Of a stretch of 64,000 nucleotides of DNA, positions 17,597 to 25,857 are shown piece after piece. Source of the DNA: Labedella gwakjiensis (lineage in GTDB: Bacteria > Actinomycetota > Actinomycetes > Actinomycetales > Microbacteriaceae). The stretch spans positions 124,001 to 188,000 of the forward strand of contig NZ_PYAU01000001.1 in NCBI RefSeq assembly GCF_003014675.1, read 5' to 3'. Positions within the stretch are counted from its first letter, which is position 1; each line of letters begins with the position of its first letter. The notes under the pieces are model-generated. The model was not told the DNA's origin and did no database searches. It saw only the letters and a list, made by a program, of their open reading frames with translations. The translations under genes were made by a program, and so were the position numbers.

Positions 17597-17615
17597 TTAG
17601 GAGAGCCTTACCTTT
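17597..17615. promoter_or_regulatory. Probable DtxR/IdeR iron box 2 upstream of HtaA gene
   Basis: TTAGGAGAGCCTTACCTTT matches 14 of 19 positions and begins 20 bp after box 1, about two helical turns, which favours binding of two dimers. Confidence 0.75.
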
Positions 17616-17790
17616 GCAACGGCGGCAGTCATCTTTCCTCGAGTCGTCACGAATCGCGGGTGCCCTCCCCCGCCCACCCGCACATCGCGCCCGCCCCACA
17701 TCGGGCGGCACGCTGGGTCGACGCACATGCCGCGTCCGCTCCGAATCCGCTAGACATATGTGACAAGCCGACGGCGGGCGGGAGGACGCG

Positions 17791-18648
17791 ATGAGGCACG
17801 AACGAATCGACGCAGCCCTGGTCCGCCGCCTCATCGCCGAGCAGTTCCCGGAATGGCGATCGCTCGCCGTGCGTCCCGTCGAGATCGACGGGTGGGACAA
17901 CCGCACGTTCCATCTCGGAGACGAGTACACCGTCCGGCTCCCGAGCGGGCCAGGCTACGCCTCACAGGTTCACAAGGAGATCCGAATCCTCCCGATCGTG
18001 GCGGCCGCCGTCTCCCTTCCCGTTCCGGAGATCGTCGGCGTCGGCGTGCCGGGCGCAGGTTATCCGTTCTCCTGGACGGTCCGACGGTGGATCGACGGCA
18101 CCCCTGCCCGCGACGTCCCGAGCCTCGACCGCGATCTATTCGCGCGCGACGTCGCTCGGTTCCTCCACGAGCTGTGGGCGATCGACACGGTCGACGGCCC
18201 CACAGCCGGAGAGCACAGCGCGGGTCGCGGAGCCCCGCTTCAGCAGTGGGACGAGCAGGTACGCTCAGCCCTCGACGCCCTCGGGCCACGTGTCGACGCG
18301 ATGAGAGCCCGCGAGCTGTGGGACGACGCACTGCACGCGAAGGACTCTCACGAGCCGCGCTGGTTCCACGGCGACGTCGCCGTGGGGAACCTCCTCACGA
18401 GGGGCGGCCGGCTCTCCGCGGTGATCGACTTCGGCTGCGCCGGAGTCGGCGATCCGGCGTGCGACCTCGTCATCGCCTGGACACTCCTCGATCCCGCGGG
18501 TCGAGACGCCTTCCGACGGGCGATCGACGTCGACGACGCGATGTGGGCGCGCGCGATCGGGTGGGCCCTGTGGAAGGCCCTCATCACCGTGGACGATCCG
18601 CTCCGCGCGACCGAGTCCGCCTTCACCCTGCGGCAGCTCCTCGACTGA
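17791..18648 (+). CDS. Aminoglycoside phosphotransferase (APH) family kinase
   Basis: 285 residues with the APH fold: N-lobe IDGWDNRTFHLGDEYTVRLP, catalytic loop WFHGDVAVGNLL, and metal-binding IDFGCAGVGDPACDLVIAW. These are ATP-dependent kinases; many chromosomal members phosphorylate unknown small molecules, so a resistance role is not implied. ATG 17791 has GGAGGA at 17781-17786. Not obviously linked to its neighbours. Confidence 0.88.
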   Translation: MRHERIDAALVRRLIAEQFPEWRSLAVRPVEIDGWDNRTFHLGDEYTVRLPSGPGYASQVHKEIRILPIVAAAVSLPVPEIVGVGVPGAGYPFSWTVRRWIDGTPARDVPSLDRDLFARDVARFLHELWAIDTVDGPTAGEHSAGRGAPLQQWDEQVRSALDALGPRVDAMRARELWDDALHAKDSHEPRWFHGDVAVGNLLTRGGRLSAVIDFGCAGVGDPACDLVIAWTLLDPAGRDAFRRAIDVDDAMWARAIGWALWKALITVDDPLRATESAFTLRQLLD

Positions 18649-18692
18649 GACGCATCACCGACGTCCCGACTCGCCTCCCACCGCCGACGCGA

Positions 18693-18731
18693 CGAACGCC
18701 CACGCGCGTCGGAGACGAGCATGGGCGTTCG
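18693..18731. terminator. Hairpin between convergent genes
   Basis: CGAACGCCCA (18693-18702) pairs perfectly with TGGGCGTTCG (18722-18731), between the APH stop and the transporter operon stop. Confidence 0.5.
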
Positions 18732-18746
18732 CGTGGGGGACGGGCG

Positions 18747-19658
18747 TCAGAGCGGTCGGGCCTCCCCCGTGTCGCCGACGATGTCGGGCTGGCGCCTCGC
18801 CTCGGCCTCCACCTGCTGAGCGATCGGTGAACGCGGACCCATCGTCCGCTGGAGCTCATGTGCGAGCGAGTCGAGCTCCGCGCCTCCGGCCATGAGGCTC
18901 GTGAGCTCGTCGAGGGTGATCTGCTCCTTCGGGAAGTCGCCGAGACTCGTGCCGCGGTTGAGCAGGAGGAAGCGATCACCCACAGGGTAGGCGTGATGGG
19001 GATTGTGGGTGATGAAGACCACGCCGAGTCCCCGATCGCGCGCACGGGCGATGTACCGCAGCACGACGCCCGACTGCTTGACGCCGAGCGCGGCCGTCGG
19101 CTCGTCGAGGATGAGCACTCGCGCGCCGAAGTAGACGGCGCGTGCGATGGCGACGCACTGGCGTTCGCCACCCGAAAGGGTTCCGATGGGCTGGTCGACG
19201 TCCCGCAGCTCGATACCCATGTTGTCGAGCTCGGTGTACGTGATCCGTTTCATCTCCGCCACATCGAGCCGTCGGAAGGGACCGACGCCGCGCGTGATCT
19301 CCGACCCGAGGAAGAAGTTCCGCCAGACCGGCATGAGGGGAACGACCGCGAGGTCCTGGTAGACGGTCGCGATACCGGCGTCGAGCGCGGCGCGCGGAGA
19401 CGAGAACGTGACCGGCCGGCCGTCGAGGAGGAGCTCACCCTCGCTCGGCGAGTGTGCCCCCGCGAGCATCTTGATGAACGTCGACTTCCCCGCACCGTTG
19501 TCTCCGAGGACGCAGGTCACCTCGCCGGCGGCCACGGTCGTGGAGACCCCCGAGAGCGCGTTCACGGGCCCGTACGACTTGCCGATCCCGCGGACCTCGA
19601 CGATGGGGGTGCCCGACGGCGCTTCTCCGTCGGCGACGGCCTGACGCATCGCGCTCAT
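18747..19658 (-). CDS. Sugar ABC transporter ATPase (FrcA-like, single domain)
   Basis: 303 residues with one ATPase domain: Walker [16 protein letters not shown], signature [15 protein letters not shown], Walker [13 protein letters not shown] and switch His in [14 protein letters not shown]. The ALGVKQ and HHAYPVGD features are typical of FrcA-like ATPases, half the size of RbsA. ATG 19658 has AGGAGG twelve bases upstream and overlaps the permease stop by 4 bases. It energises uptake through the permease at 19655-20698. In this cluster inositol is the likely substrate. Confidence 0.9.
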   Translation of the reverse strand: MSAMRQAVADGEAPSGTPIVEVRGIGKSYGPVNALSGVSTTVAAGEVTCVLGDNGAGKSTFIKMLAGAHSPSEGELLLDGRPVTFSSPRAALDAGIATVYQDLAVVPLMPVWRNFFLGSEITRGVGPFRRLDVAEMKRITYTELDNMGIELRDVDQPIGTLSGGERQCVAIARAVYFGARVLILDEPTAALGVKQSGVVLRYIARARDRGLGVVFITHNPHHAYPVGDRFLLLNRGTSLGDFPKEQITLDELTSLMAGGAELDSLAHELQRTMGPRSPIAQQVEAEARRQPDIVGDTGEARPL

Positions 19659-20698
19659 CGTGTTCCTCCTGCTCTGGTGCGCACGAAGTGGTTGAGGAAC
19701 ACCGCGAGGAGCAGCATCACCCCGAGGACCGTGCGGAGCCAGTTCGTGTCCCACTGCGCGAACGTGATGCCCTGGAAGACCATCCCGTAGATGAGGGCTC
19801 CGAGCGCGGCGCCGATCGCCGATCCGAATCCGCCCGTGAGCAGGCATCCTCCGACGACCGCGCAGATGATGTAGATGAACTCCTGTCCGACGCCCGTGTT
19901 GGCCTGGACCGTCGACGTGCGGAAAAGCGAGATCATGCCGACGAGCCACGCCGCACCGGCCGTCGTCATGAAGAGCCCGATCTTCGTCTTGAGCACAGGG
20001 ACACCCACCTGGCGGGACGAGTTCAACTGCCCGCCGACGGCGAAGATCCAGTTCCCCGCACGTGTGCGCAGGAGGACCCACGTGGCGATCGCCGTCGCCG
20101 CGAACCACCACAGGACCGAGACGTAGAAGGTCCCGCCGCCGATCTGGATCGACGACCCGAAGACCGGCTGGATGGAGTCGTAGAACGGGACGTTCGTCAT
20201 CCCCTGGATCGCCACCTGGCCCGTGATCATCTTGGTGACGGCGAGGTCGACGCCGGCGAGGACGAAGAAGGTCCCGAGGGTGACGATGAAGCTCGGCAGC
20301 CCCGTCCGCATGACGAGGAATCCATTGAGCGCGCCGACGGCGAGGGCCGTGACGAGCGAGATGAGGACCGCGACCCAGATGTTGAGGCCGAAGTGGCTCG
20401 TGAGGATTCCGACGATGAGGGCGGTGAAGCCCGTCATGACACCGGCGGAGAGGTCGAACTCGCCACCGATCATCAGGAGCGCGACGGCCACGGCCATGAT
20501 CCCGAACGTCGAGGCCGACTCGAGCCAGACGCCCGCGCCCGACAGGGTCATGAAGTTGGAGGTGTAGATGGAGAAGAAGATCATCACGGCGAGAGCCGCG
20601 ACGAGTGCACCGATCTCCGGGCGGGCGAGCAGCTTGCGGAGCGGTCGCCTCTCGAGACGCGGCCTGTTGCCGACGGTCACGATGTCTGTGGTCGTCAT
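19655..20698 (-). CDS. Sugar ABC transporter permease (RbsC/FrcC family)
   Basis: 347 residues with about ten membrane helices. The hydrophilic start ends in [23 protein letters not shown]. Family segments include [42 protein letters not shown] and [20 protein letters not shown] (quoted in part). It forms the channel with the FrcA-like ATPase. A hairpin separates it from the binding-protein gene upstream. Confidence 0.92.
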   Translation of the reverse strand: MTTTDIVTVGNRPRLERRPLRKLLARPEIGALVAALAVMIFFSIYTSNFMTLSGAGVWLESASTFGIMAVAVALLMIGGEFDLSAGVMTGFTALIVGILTSHFGLNIWVAVLISLVTALAVGALNGFLVMRTGLPSFIVTLGTFFVLAGVDLAVTKMITGQVAIQGMTNVPFYDSIQPVFGSSIQIGGGTFYVSVLWWFAATAIATWVLLRTRAGNWIFAVGGQLNSSRQVGVPVLKTKIGLFMTTAGAAWLVGMISLFRTSTVQANTGVGQEFIYIICAVVGGCLLTGGFGSAIGAALGALIYGMVFQGITFAQWDTNWLRTVLGVMLLLAVFLNHFVRTRAGGTR

Positions 20699-20720
20699 CC
20701 CTTGTTCCTTTCCGCGAGAC

Positions 20721-20744
20721 GGCGGGGCGCCGTGGCGCCCCGCC
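20721..20744 (-). terminator. Intercistronic hairpin between binding-protein and permease genes
   Basis: GGCGGGGCGCC and GGCGCCCCGCC (11-bp perfect arms, 2-base centre) just after the binding-protein stop at 20760. Such stems are usual here and keep binding-protein mRNA more abundant than permease mRNA. Confidence 0.65.
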
Positions 20745-20759
20745 TCTCGATCACCCGGT

Positions 20760-21725
20760 TCAGCGGGTGCCCTTCGCGGCGAACTCCGCGACCTCTGCGG
20801 CGTTCTCCTTGGTCACGAACGCCGGACCGGAGTAGACCGGCTGGCCTCCACCGATCTGGTTGCCGTTGATCGAGTCGAGGTAGAGCGCCGTGACACCGAG
20901 GAATCCCTGGACGTAGGGCTGCTGGTCGACCGCGAACAGGATGGAGCCCTCCTCGACGTCCTTCACGACGTCCTCGGAGAGGTCGAAGGTCGCGACGGTG
21001 GCGTCGCTCCCGGACTCGGAGACCGCTCCGACCGCGTCGATCGCGTACTGCCCGCCGAGGGTGAGGACACCGTCGATCGAGGGGTCGGCCTGCAGCTTCG
21101 ACTTGATGGTCGCCTTGACCTCGGCGTCGTTCGTCCCGTCGACCTGGAGGTTCTCCATGGTGCCGCCGAATGCGCCGGCCGCCGCGGAGCACCGCTCCTC
21201 GAGACCGACGTTGCCGGCCTCCTGGATGACGCAGAGCACGTTGCTGAGCCCCTCCTCTGTGAGCCTGTCCCCCACGGCTTCGCCGGCCACGGTCTCGCTC
21301 TGGCCGATGTGGGTGAGGGCCCCGAACTCGGCGGAGCGCTCGATCCCCGAGTTGATCGTGACGACCGGGATCCCGGCGGCGACGGCCTTCTCGATGCTCG
21401 ACTTGAGACCGTCGGGGTTCGCCATGGAGACGACGATGCCGTCGACGCTCTGCGCCACGGCGTTGTCGATGAGCTGGGACTGCTTGGCGGGGTCGGGGTC
21501 GGCGTTGTACGTGATGTCCGCGCCGTAGTCCGCGCCGGCCTTCTCCGCGCCCGACTTGACGCGGTCCCAGAACGCGTCGCCCGGGCCGGAGTGCGTGATG
21601 ACGGCGTAGGTCAGGTCGACGGAATCGGAGGTGCTCTCGGGCTCCTGACCGGTTCCCGAGCAGGCGCTCAACAGGAGGGCGGCCGAGGCGGCGAGGCCGA
21701 TCCCCGCGAGGAGTTTCTTCGTCAT
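20760..21725 (-). CDS. Sugar ABC transporter substrate-binding lipoprotein
   Basis: 321 residues. Lipoprotein signal with LSAC (Cys22), then a class I (ribose-binding-like) fold: TYAVITHSGPGDAFWDRVKSG, the hallmark VDGIVVSMANPDGLKSSIEKAV, VTINSG, and DGVLTLGGQYAIDAVGAV. ATG 21725 has AAGGGAAC upstream. It captures the sugar or cyclitol and delivers it to the permease. Its promoter region faces a dehydrogenase gene and carries an IolR-like motif, so inositol or a related cyclitol is the likely ligand. Confidence 0.9.
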   Translation of the reverse strand: MTKKLLAGIGLAASAALLLSACSGTGQEPESTSDSVDLTYAVITHSGPGDAFWDRVKSGAEKAGADYGADITYNADPDPAKQSQLIDNAVAQSVDGIVVSMANPDGLKSSIEKAVAAGIPVVTINSGIERSAEFGALTHIGQSETVAGEAVGDRLTEEGLSNVLCVIQEAGNVGLEERCSAAAGAFGGTMENLQVDGTNDAEVKATIKSKLQADPSIDGVLTLGGQYAIDAVGAVSESGSDATVATFDLSEDVVKDVEEGSILFAVDQQPYVQGFLGVTALYLDSINGNQIGGGQPVYSGPAFVTKENAAEVAEFAAKGTR

Positions 21726-21812
21726 TGAGGTTCCCTTCGGTGCGGAGCGTCTCGCTGGCGAGGCGTCCTGGTGACGTCGGTGTCGAGAAGAGTGTCCGCC
21801 GGGCCGAATCAT

Positions 21813-21844
21813 TTGTCAATACATTCTGTCAACAAGCGTATAGT
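21813..21844. promoter_or_regulatory. Divergent promoter region of transporter operon and Gfo/Idh gene
   Basis: TATAGT (21839-21844) is a good -10 for the rightward gene. TGTCAA is repeated 13 bp apart (21814-21819, 21827-21832); read on the minus strand each gives TTGACA, a perfect -35. TGTATTGACA (complement of 21814-21823) fits 9 of 10 positions of the corynebacterial IolR motif as I recall it (KGWCHTRACA). Confidence 0.5.
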
Positions 21845-21876
21845 CGACCTCACTCATCGTCGAGGAAGGACAGCAC

Positions 21877-23061
21877 ATGGTCGCAGCTCGGGAGGTCGGT
21901 GTCGGCCTCGTCTCCGTCGGATGGATGGGGCGCGTGCACGCACGCGCCTACGGTGCCGTCCGGGTCCACTACCCCGACCTGGCCGTCTCCCCCCGACTCG
22001 TCGCGGCGGCCGACGTGAGCGAGGACGCGCGCACCTACGCGCGGGACGCACTCGGTTTCGAGCGGACGACGTCGGACTGGCGCGAGGTCATCGACGACCC
22101 GGCCGTCGACGTGGTGTCGATCTGCACGCCGAACTTCCTCCACCACGCGGTCGCGCTCGCGGCGGCCTCAGCGGGCAAGCCCTTCTGGATCGAGAAGCCC
22201 ATGGGCCGCGGGGCCGCGGAGTCGGCGGAGATCGCGCGGGCCGCCGCCGAGGCCGGGCTCGTGACAGCCGTCGGCTTCAACTACCGGCACGCGCCGGCCG
22301 TCGCGCGGATCCGGGAACTCGTGCGGAGCGGGGCTCTCGGGCGCATCACGAACGTGCGTGTCGCCCTCCTCGCGGACTACTCGGCGGATCCCCGCGGAGC
22401 GCTCACCTGGCGGTTCCGCTCCGAGCTGGCGGGTTCCGGGGTCCTCGGCGATCTCCTCTCGCACGGAGCGGACCTCGCCCAGTACACGGTCGGACGGATC
22501 GCCGAGACGACGGCGATCACGGAGCGCTTCATCCGCGAGCGCCCGCTCCCGGGCTCCGCATCGGCCGGGCACTTCGAGCGCGGCTCCGACACGGCCCCCA
22601 CGGGCGCCGTGGAGAACGAGGACTATGCAGCCCTCCTCGTGCGCTTCGAATCGGGCGCCGTCGGCGTCTTGGACTCGAGCCGCGTGGCCGTCGGCCCCCA
22701 CGCCGAGTACACGCTCGAGGTGTACGGGACCCTCGGCTCGGTGCGCTGGGACTTCCAACGCCTCAACGAGCTGCAGATCGCTGACACGCGCGACGGTTAC
22801 CGGACGGTCATGGCCGAGTCGGCGTTCGGCGACTTCTCCCGCTTCCAGCCCGGTCAGGGCACGAGTATGGGCTTCGACGACCTCAAGACGATCGAGGCGC
22901 AGCTCTTCCTCCGATCCGTCCTCGAGGGACGCCAGCTCGCCCCGTCGGCGAGCGACGCATGGGCAGCGGCGGAGATCGTCGCGGCGGCCGAACGGAGCGC
23001 CGAGGCGCGCTCGTGGGAACGCATCCACGAGGTCTCGGGTGAGACGACGATCGACGCCTGA
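21877..23061 (+). CDS. Gfo/Idh/MocA-family oxidoreductase
   Basis: 394 residues. N-terminal NAD(P) fold VGLVSVGWMGRVHARAYGAV, then VVSICTPNFLHH and the catalytic IEKPMGRG (Lys of the EKP motif). In the C-terminal domain SHGADLAQY supplies the His of the active site. Length and GFNYRHAPA resemble inositol or scyllo-inosose dehydrogenases. ATG 21877 has AAGGACA upstream. It is divergent from the importer and its stop abuts the convergent isomerase stop. A cyclitol or sugar dehydrogenase is likely; the exact substrate is inference. Confidence 0.88.
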   Translation: MVAAREVGVGLVSVGWMGRVHARAYGAVRVHYPDLAVSPRLVAAADVSEDARTYARDALGFERTTSDWREVIDDPAVDVVSICTPNFLHHAVALAAASAGKPFWIEKPMGRGAAESAEIARAAAEAGLVTAVGFNYRHAPAVARIRELVRSGALGRITNVRVALLADYSADPRGALTWRFRSELAGSGVLGDLLSHGADLAQYTVGRIAETTAITERFIRERPLPGSASAGHFERGSDTAPTGAVENEDYAALLVRFESGAVGVLDSSRVAVGPHAEYTLEVYGTLGSVRWDFQRLNELQIADTRDGYRTVMAESAFGDFSRFQPGQGTSMGFDDLKTIEAQLFLRSVLEGRQLAPSASDAWAAAEIVAAAERSAEARSWERIHEVSGETTIDA

Positions 23062-23844
23062 TCAGAGGGCGAACGCGGCCGTGAAGGCGTCGAGGGCCGC
23101 GTCGGTGTCGCCGCTCGCCCAGCCCTCGAGGCCCACGACGCCGTCGTAGCCGAGCGATCCGAGCTCGCGCGCGATCGCCTCGTAGCGGATCTCGCCGGTG
23201 CCGGGCTCGCACCGTCCGGGCACGTCGGCGACCTGGATCTCGCCCACCCACGGCAGAGCCTCGCGGACGAGTTCGACGAGGTTCCCCTCCCCGATCTGCG
23301 CGTGGTACAGGTCGAGGTTGAGGCGGAGTCCACCGTCGTCCACGGCGCGCACGAGGGCGAGCGTGTCGTGCGCCCGCGCGAAGGGCGTCCCCGGGTGGTC
23401 GACGGCGGTGTTGAGGTTCTCGAGCGTGAACACCCGGCCGGCGCGACGGCCGAGCTCCGCGAGTCGTCCGAGCGTGTCGGCCGCACGCAACCAGTCGTCG
23501 CCCTCGACCACCTCGCGAGGGACGACCGGCAGCCCGCTCCCGTCGAGGCCTGTGCCATGCAGGTTGAGGCGCGGCGAGTCGATGACGTCGGCCGCGCGCA
23601 GGGACTCCTCGGCGGTCGCGAGCAGCTCGTCGATGCCCGCCTCGGTCGTGAGGTCGCCGCGGAGATAACCGGTCATGGACGAGAACACCGCACCGGTCGT
23701 GGCGAGCTCGCGGAGGTCCTTCGTCGACCAGTCCCAGATCTCCACCTCGAAGCCGCGCTCGTGGAGGGCGCGCACGCGCTCGACGAACGGTCGGTCGGTG
23801 TAGAGCATCTCGGCGGAAGCGGCGAGGCGGAACGGGGCGGCCAT
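23062..23844 (-). CDS. TIM-barrel isomerase, hydroxypyruvate isomerase / IolI-like
   Basis: 260 residues of the AP-endonuclease-2 TIM barrel. The segment GEIQVADVPGRCEPGTGEIRY is close to the hydroxypyruvate isomerase signature, and TLENLNTAVDHPGTPF and LNLDLYHAQIGEGNL supply predicted metal-binding Glu, Asp and His. In this cluster a role interconverting inososes (IolI-like) is as likely as hydroxypyruvate isomerisation. Overlaps iolG by one base. Confidence 0.82.
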   Translation of the reverse strand: MAAPFRLAASAEMLYTDRPFVERVRALHERGFEVEIWDWSTKDLRELATTGAVFSSMTGYLRGDLTTEAGIDELLATAEESLRAADVIDSPRLNLHGTGLDGSGLPVVPREVVEGDDWLRAADTLGRLAELGRRAGRVFTLENLNTAVDHPGTPFARAHDTLALVRAVDDGGLRLNLDLYHAQIGEGNLVELVREALPWVGEIQVADVPGRCEPGTGEIRYEAIARELGSLGYDGVVGLEGWASGDTDAALDAFTAAFAL

Positions 23845-24851
23845 CAGGCGAGGTCCACGGGCACGACGACGCGCTCGGTGGCGGACCTCTGCGCCGCGTC
23901 CGCGAGAACGAGGGCGGCCCGGCCGTCCTCGAAGGTCGGGCTCGTCGACCGCTCTCCGCGGACGAGCTTGGTGAACTCGCGGAGCTCGGCGGCGTACGCC
24001 TCGGCGTAACGCTCGAGGAAGAACTCCTGGTAGGGCGGCCGACCCTCGACGACGGTGGCCGTCGAGAGACTCACGAGGCTCGTCGGCGCGTTCGCGACCT
24101 GGAGCATGCCCCGCGAGCCGAAAGCCTCCATCCGCTGGTCGTAGCCGACGGCGCTGTGCCGGGAGTTCGTGATCGTCACGATGGCACCCGACGCGGCCCT
24201 CAGGGTGATGGACGCGGTGTCGAAGTCCCCGTGTTCGCGAGCGCCGTCGTCGAAGACGGCGGTCCCCGTCGCCACGACCTCCACGATGTCCGGGAGGAAG
24301 AATCGCGCCATGTCGAGGTCGTGGATCGACATGTCGCGGAAGATGCCGCCGGACACGCCGACGTAGGCTGCCGGCGGGGCCGACGGGTCACGGCTCACGA
24401 TCGACAGCTGCTCGAGCTCCCCGATCTCGCCGGCGCCGACGCGCGCGCGAACGCTCGCGAATGCGGGATCGAAGCGGCGGTTGAAGCCGAGCGCGACGGG
24501 CACGCCGGAGTCCCTCACCACGGGGCGCAGCGCGTCGACGCGTGCGATGTCGAGGTCGATGGGCTTCTCGCAGAGGACGGGGATCCCGGCGGCGACCGCT
24601 GCCGCGATGAGGTCCACGTGGGTGGGCGTCGGCGATGCGACGAGGACCGCGTCGACCTCGCCGGAGCCGATGAGCTCGGCGGAGTCGTCGGTGACCCGGC
24701 CGCCGAATCGCTCGGCCACGGCGTGGGCGCCGTCCACGAACGGATCGGAGATCCACGCGAGCGTGGTCTCGGGGTCCGCCGCGATGCTCGCGGCGTGCAC
24801 CTGGCCGATGCGTCCGGTGCCGATGAGGCCGAAGCGGAGAGGTGTCGTCAC
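23844..24851 (-). CDS. iolG: myo-Inositol 2-dehydrogenase
   Basis: 335 residues. NAD-binding LIGTGRIGQVHAASI, then VASPTPTHVDL, catalytic Lys in CEKPIDLD, GFNRRFDPAF, and the characteristic SGGIFRDMSIHDLDMARFF that supplies the active-site Asp/His pair. This is the standard IolG pattern: oxidation of myo-inositol to 2-keto-myo-inositol (scyllo-inosose) with NAD+. It lies 88 bases after iolE; that gap has repeated CCTGACC elements on the minus strand, possibly an extra IolR site. Confidence 0.92.
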   Translation of the reverse strand: MTTPLRFGLIGTGRIGQVHAASIAADPETTLAWISDPFVDGAHAVAERFGGRVTDDSAELIGSGEVDAVLVASPTPTHVDLIAAAVAAGIPVLCEKPIDLDIARVDALRPVVRDSGVPVALGFNRRFDPAFASVRARVGAGEIGELEQLSIVSRDPSAPPAAYVGVSGGIFRDMSIHDLDMARFFLPDIVEVVATGTAVFDDGAREHGDFDTASITLRAASGAIVTITNSRHSAVGYDQRMEAFGSRGMLQVANAPTSLVSLSTATVVEGRPPYQEFFLERYAEAYAAELREFTKLVRGERSTSPTFEDGRAALVLADAAQRSATERVVVPVDLA

Positions 24852-24939
24852 GGAGGTGTCCTGTCTGGAATGGGTGGTCGGTCAGGTGGTCAGGTCAGGT
24901 GGGGCGGGCGGCCGGTCGCGAGGCGTGGTGACCCGGCCG

Positions 24940-25857
24940 TCAGGTCCAGGGTCCGAGCGCACGCCGGTTGACGCGCTGGTCCTCTGCTCGTTGCGCGGCG
25001 AAGTCGGCGATGGAGACGTCGGGACCGTTGAGGACGTCCTGCTCCACGACGATCCAGCCGTCGAAGGCACGGCGGTCCACCTCGGCCATGACGGCCGCGA
25101 GGTCCACATCCCCCGCGCCGAACGCGACGAATACGCCGGACGACCACACCTCCCGCATTCCGCCTCCGGCGCCGAGAACGCGGCGGAGTCCGGCGAGGTC
25201 GACGTCTTTGAGGTGCAGGTGGTTGATGCGATCGCCCCACCGCCGCACGGCCTCGACCGGGTCCCCGCCGGCGATCGCCAGGTGCCCGGTGTCGAGCGTC
25301 AGGTCGACGTCGACAGCCCCGAGGAAACGGTCGATCTCCTCCGGCGACTCGACGAACGTTCCCGCGTGGTGGTGGAACGTTGGTTCGAAGCCGGCCGAGC
25401 GCACGATCGTCGCGGCCCGCTCGACGTTCGCGATGAGCCGGAGCCACCCCTCGTCCGCGAGAGGATCGACGTCGGCGCCGCTCCCGGGCGCCGCACGTCG
25501 GGCCGCCGAGCCGTCGTCGGCGAGTGTGGGAAGGGGCAGCCTCTCGGGACCCGATTCCGCCGCCGCGTCGAAGAGACGCAGCGCGTCGTCGAGCCCGGGA
25601 AGGCTCGCGGCGAAGGCCTCGTCGTCGGCGAACGGCAGCTGAACCCACCCGCCGGCGAGGGACAGGCCGAAACGGTCGAGCCGCCGGCGGAGGTCGGCGT
25701 CGCGTCCCAGGTAGCCGACGGGTCCGAGGTCGACTCCGACGTAGCCCGTGGTGGCGAGGATCTCGAGCATCGCGTCGGGCGCGATCGTCTCGGCTCCCTC
25801 GGGCGTCAGCTCGAACACGCCGAAGCTCACGGGCGCTCCTGCGACGGTCGCCCTCAC
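24940..25857 (-). CDS. iolE: Inosose dehydratase (IolE-like TIM barrel)
   Basis: 305 residues. Starts RATVAGAPVSFGVFELTPEG and carries the family segments FHHHAGTFVESPEEIDRFL, LTLDTGHLAIAGGDP and INHLHLKDVDL, providing the metal ligands. It should dehydrate 2-keto-myo-inositol to the diketone that IolD opens. GTG 25857 overlaps the iolD stop (GTGA). A long insertion near residues 100-140 includes a run rich in Pro, Ala and Gly. The position directly after iolD supports the assignment. Confidence 0.88.
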   Translation of the reverse strand: MRATVAGAPVSFGVFELTPEGAETIAPDAMLEILATTGYVGVDLGPVGYLGRDADLRRRLDRFGLSLAGGWVQLPFADDEAFAASLPGLDDALRLFDAAAESGPERLPLPTLADDGSAARRAAPGSGADVDPLADEGWLRLIANVERAATIVRSAGFEPTFHHHAGTFVESPEEIDRFLGAVDVDLTLDTGHLAIAGGDPVEAVRRWGDRINHLHLKDVDLAGLRRVLGAGGGMREVWSSGVFVAFGAGDVDLAAVMAEVDRRAFDGWIVVEQDVLNGPDVSIADFAAQRAEDQRVNRRALGPWT

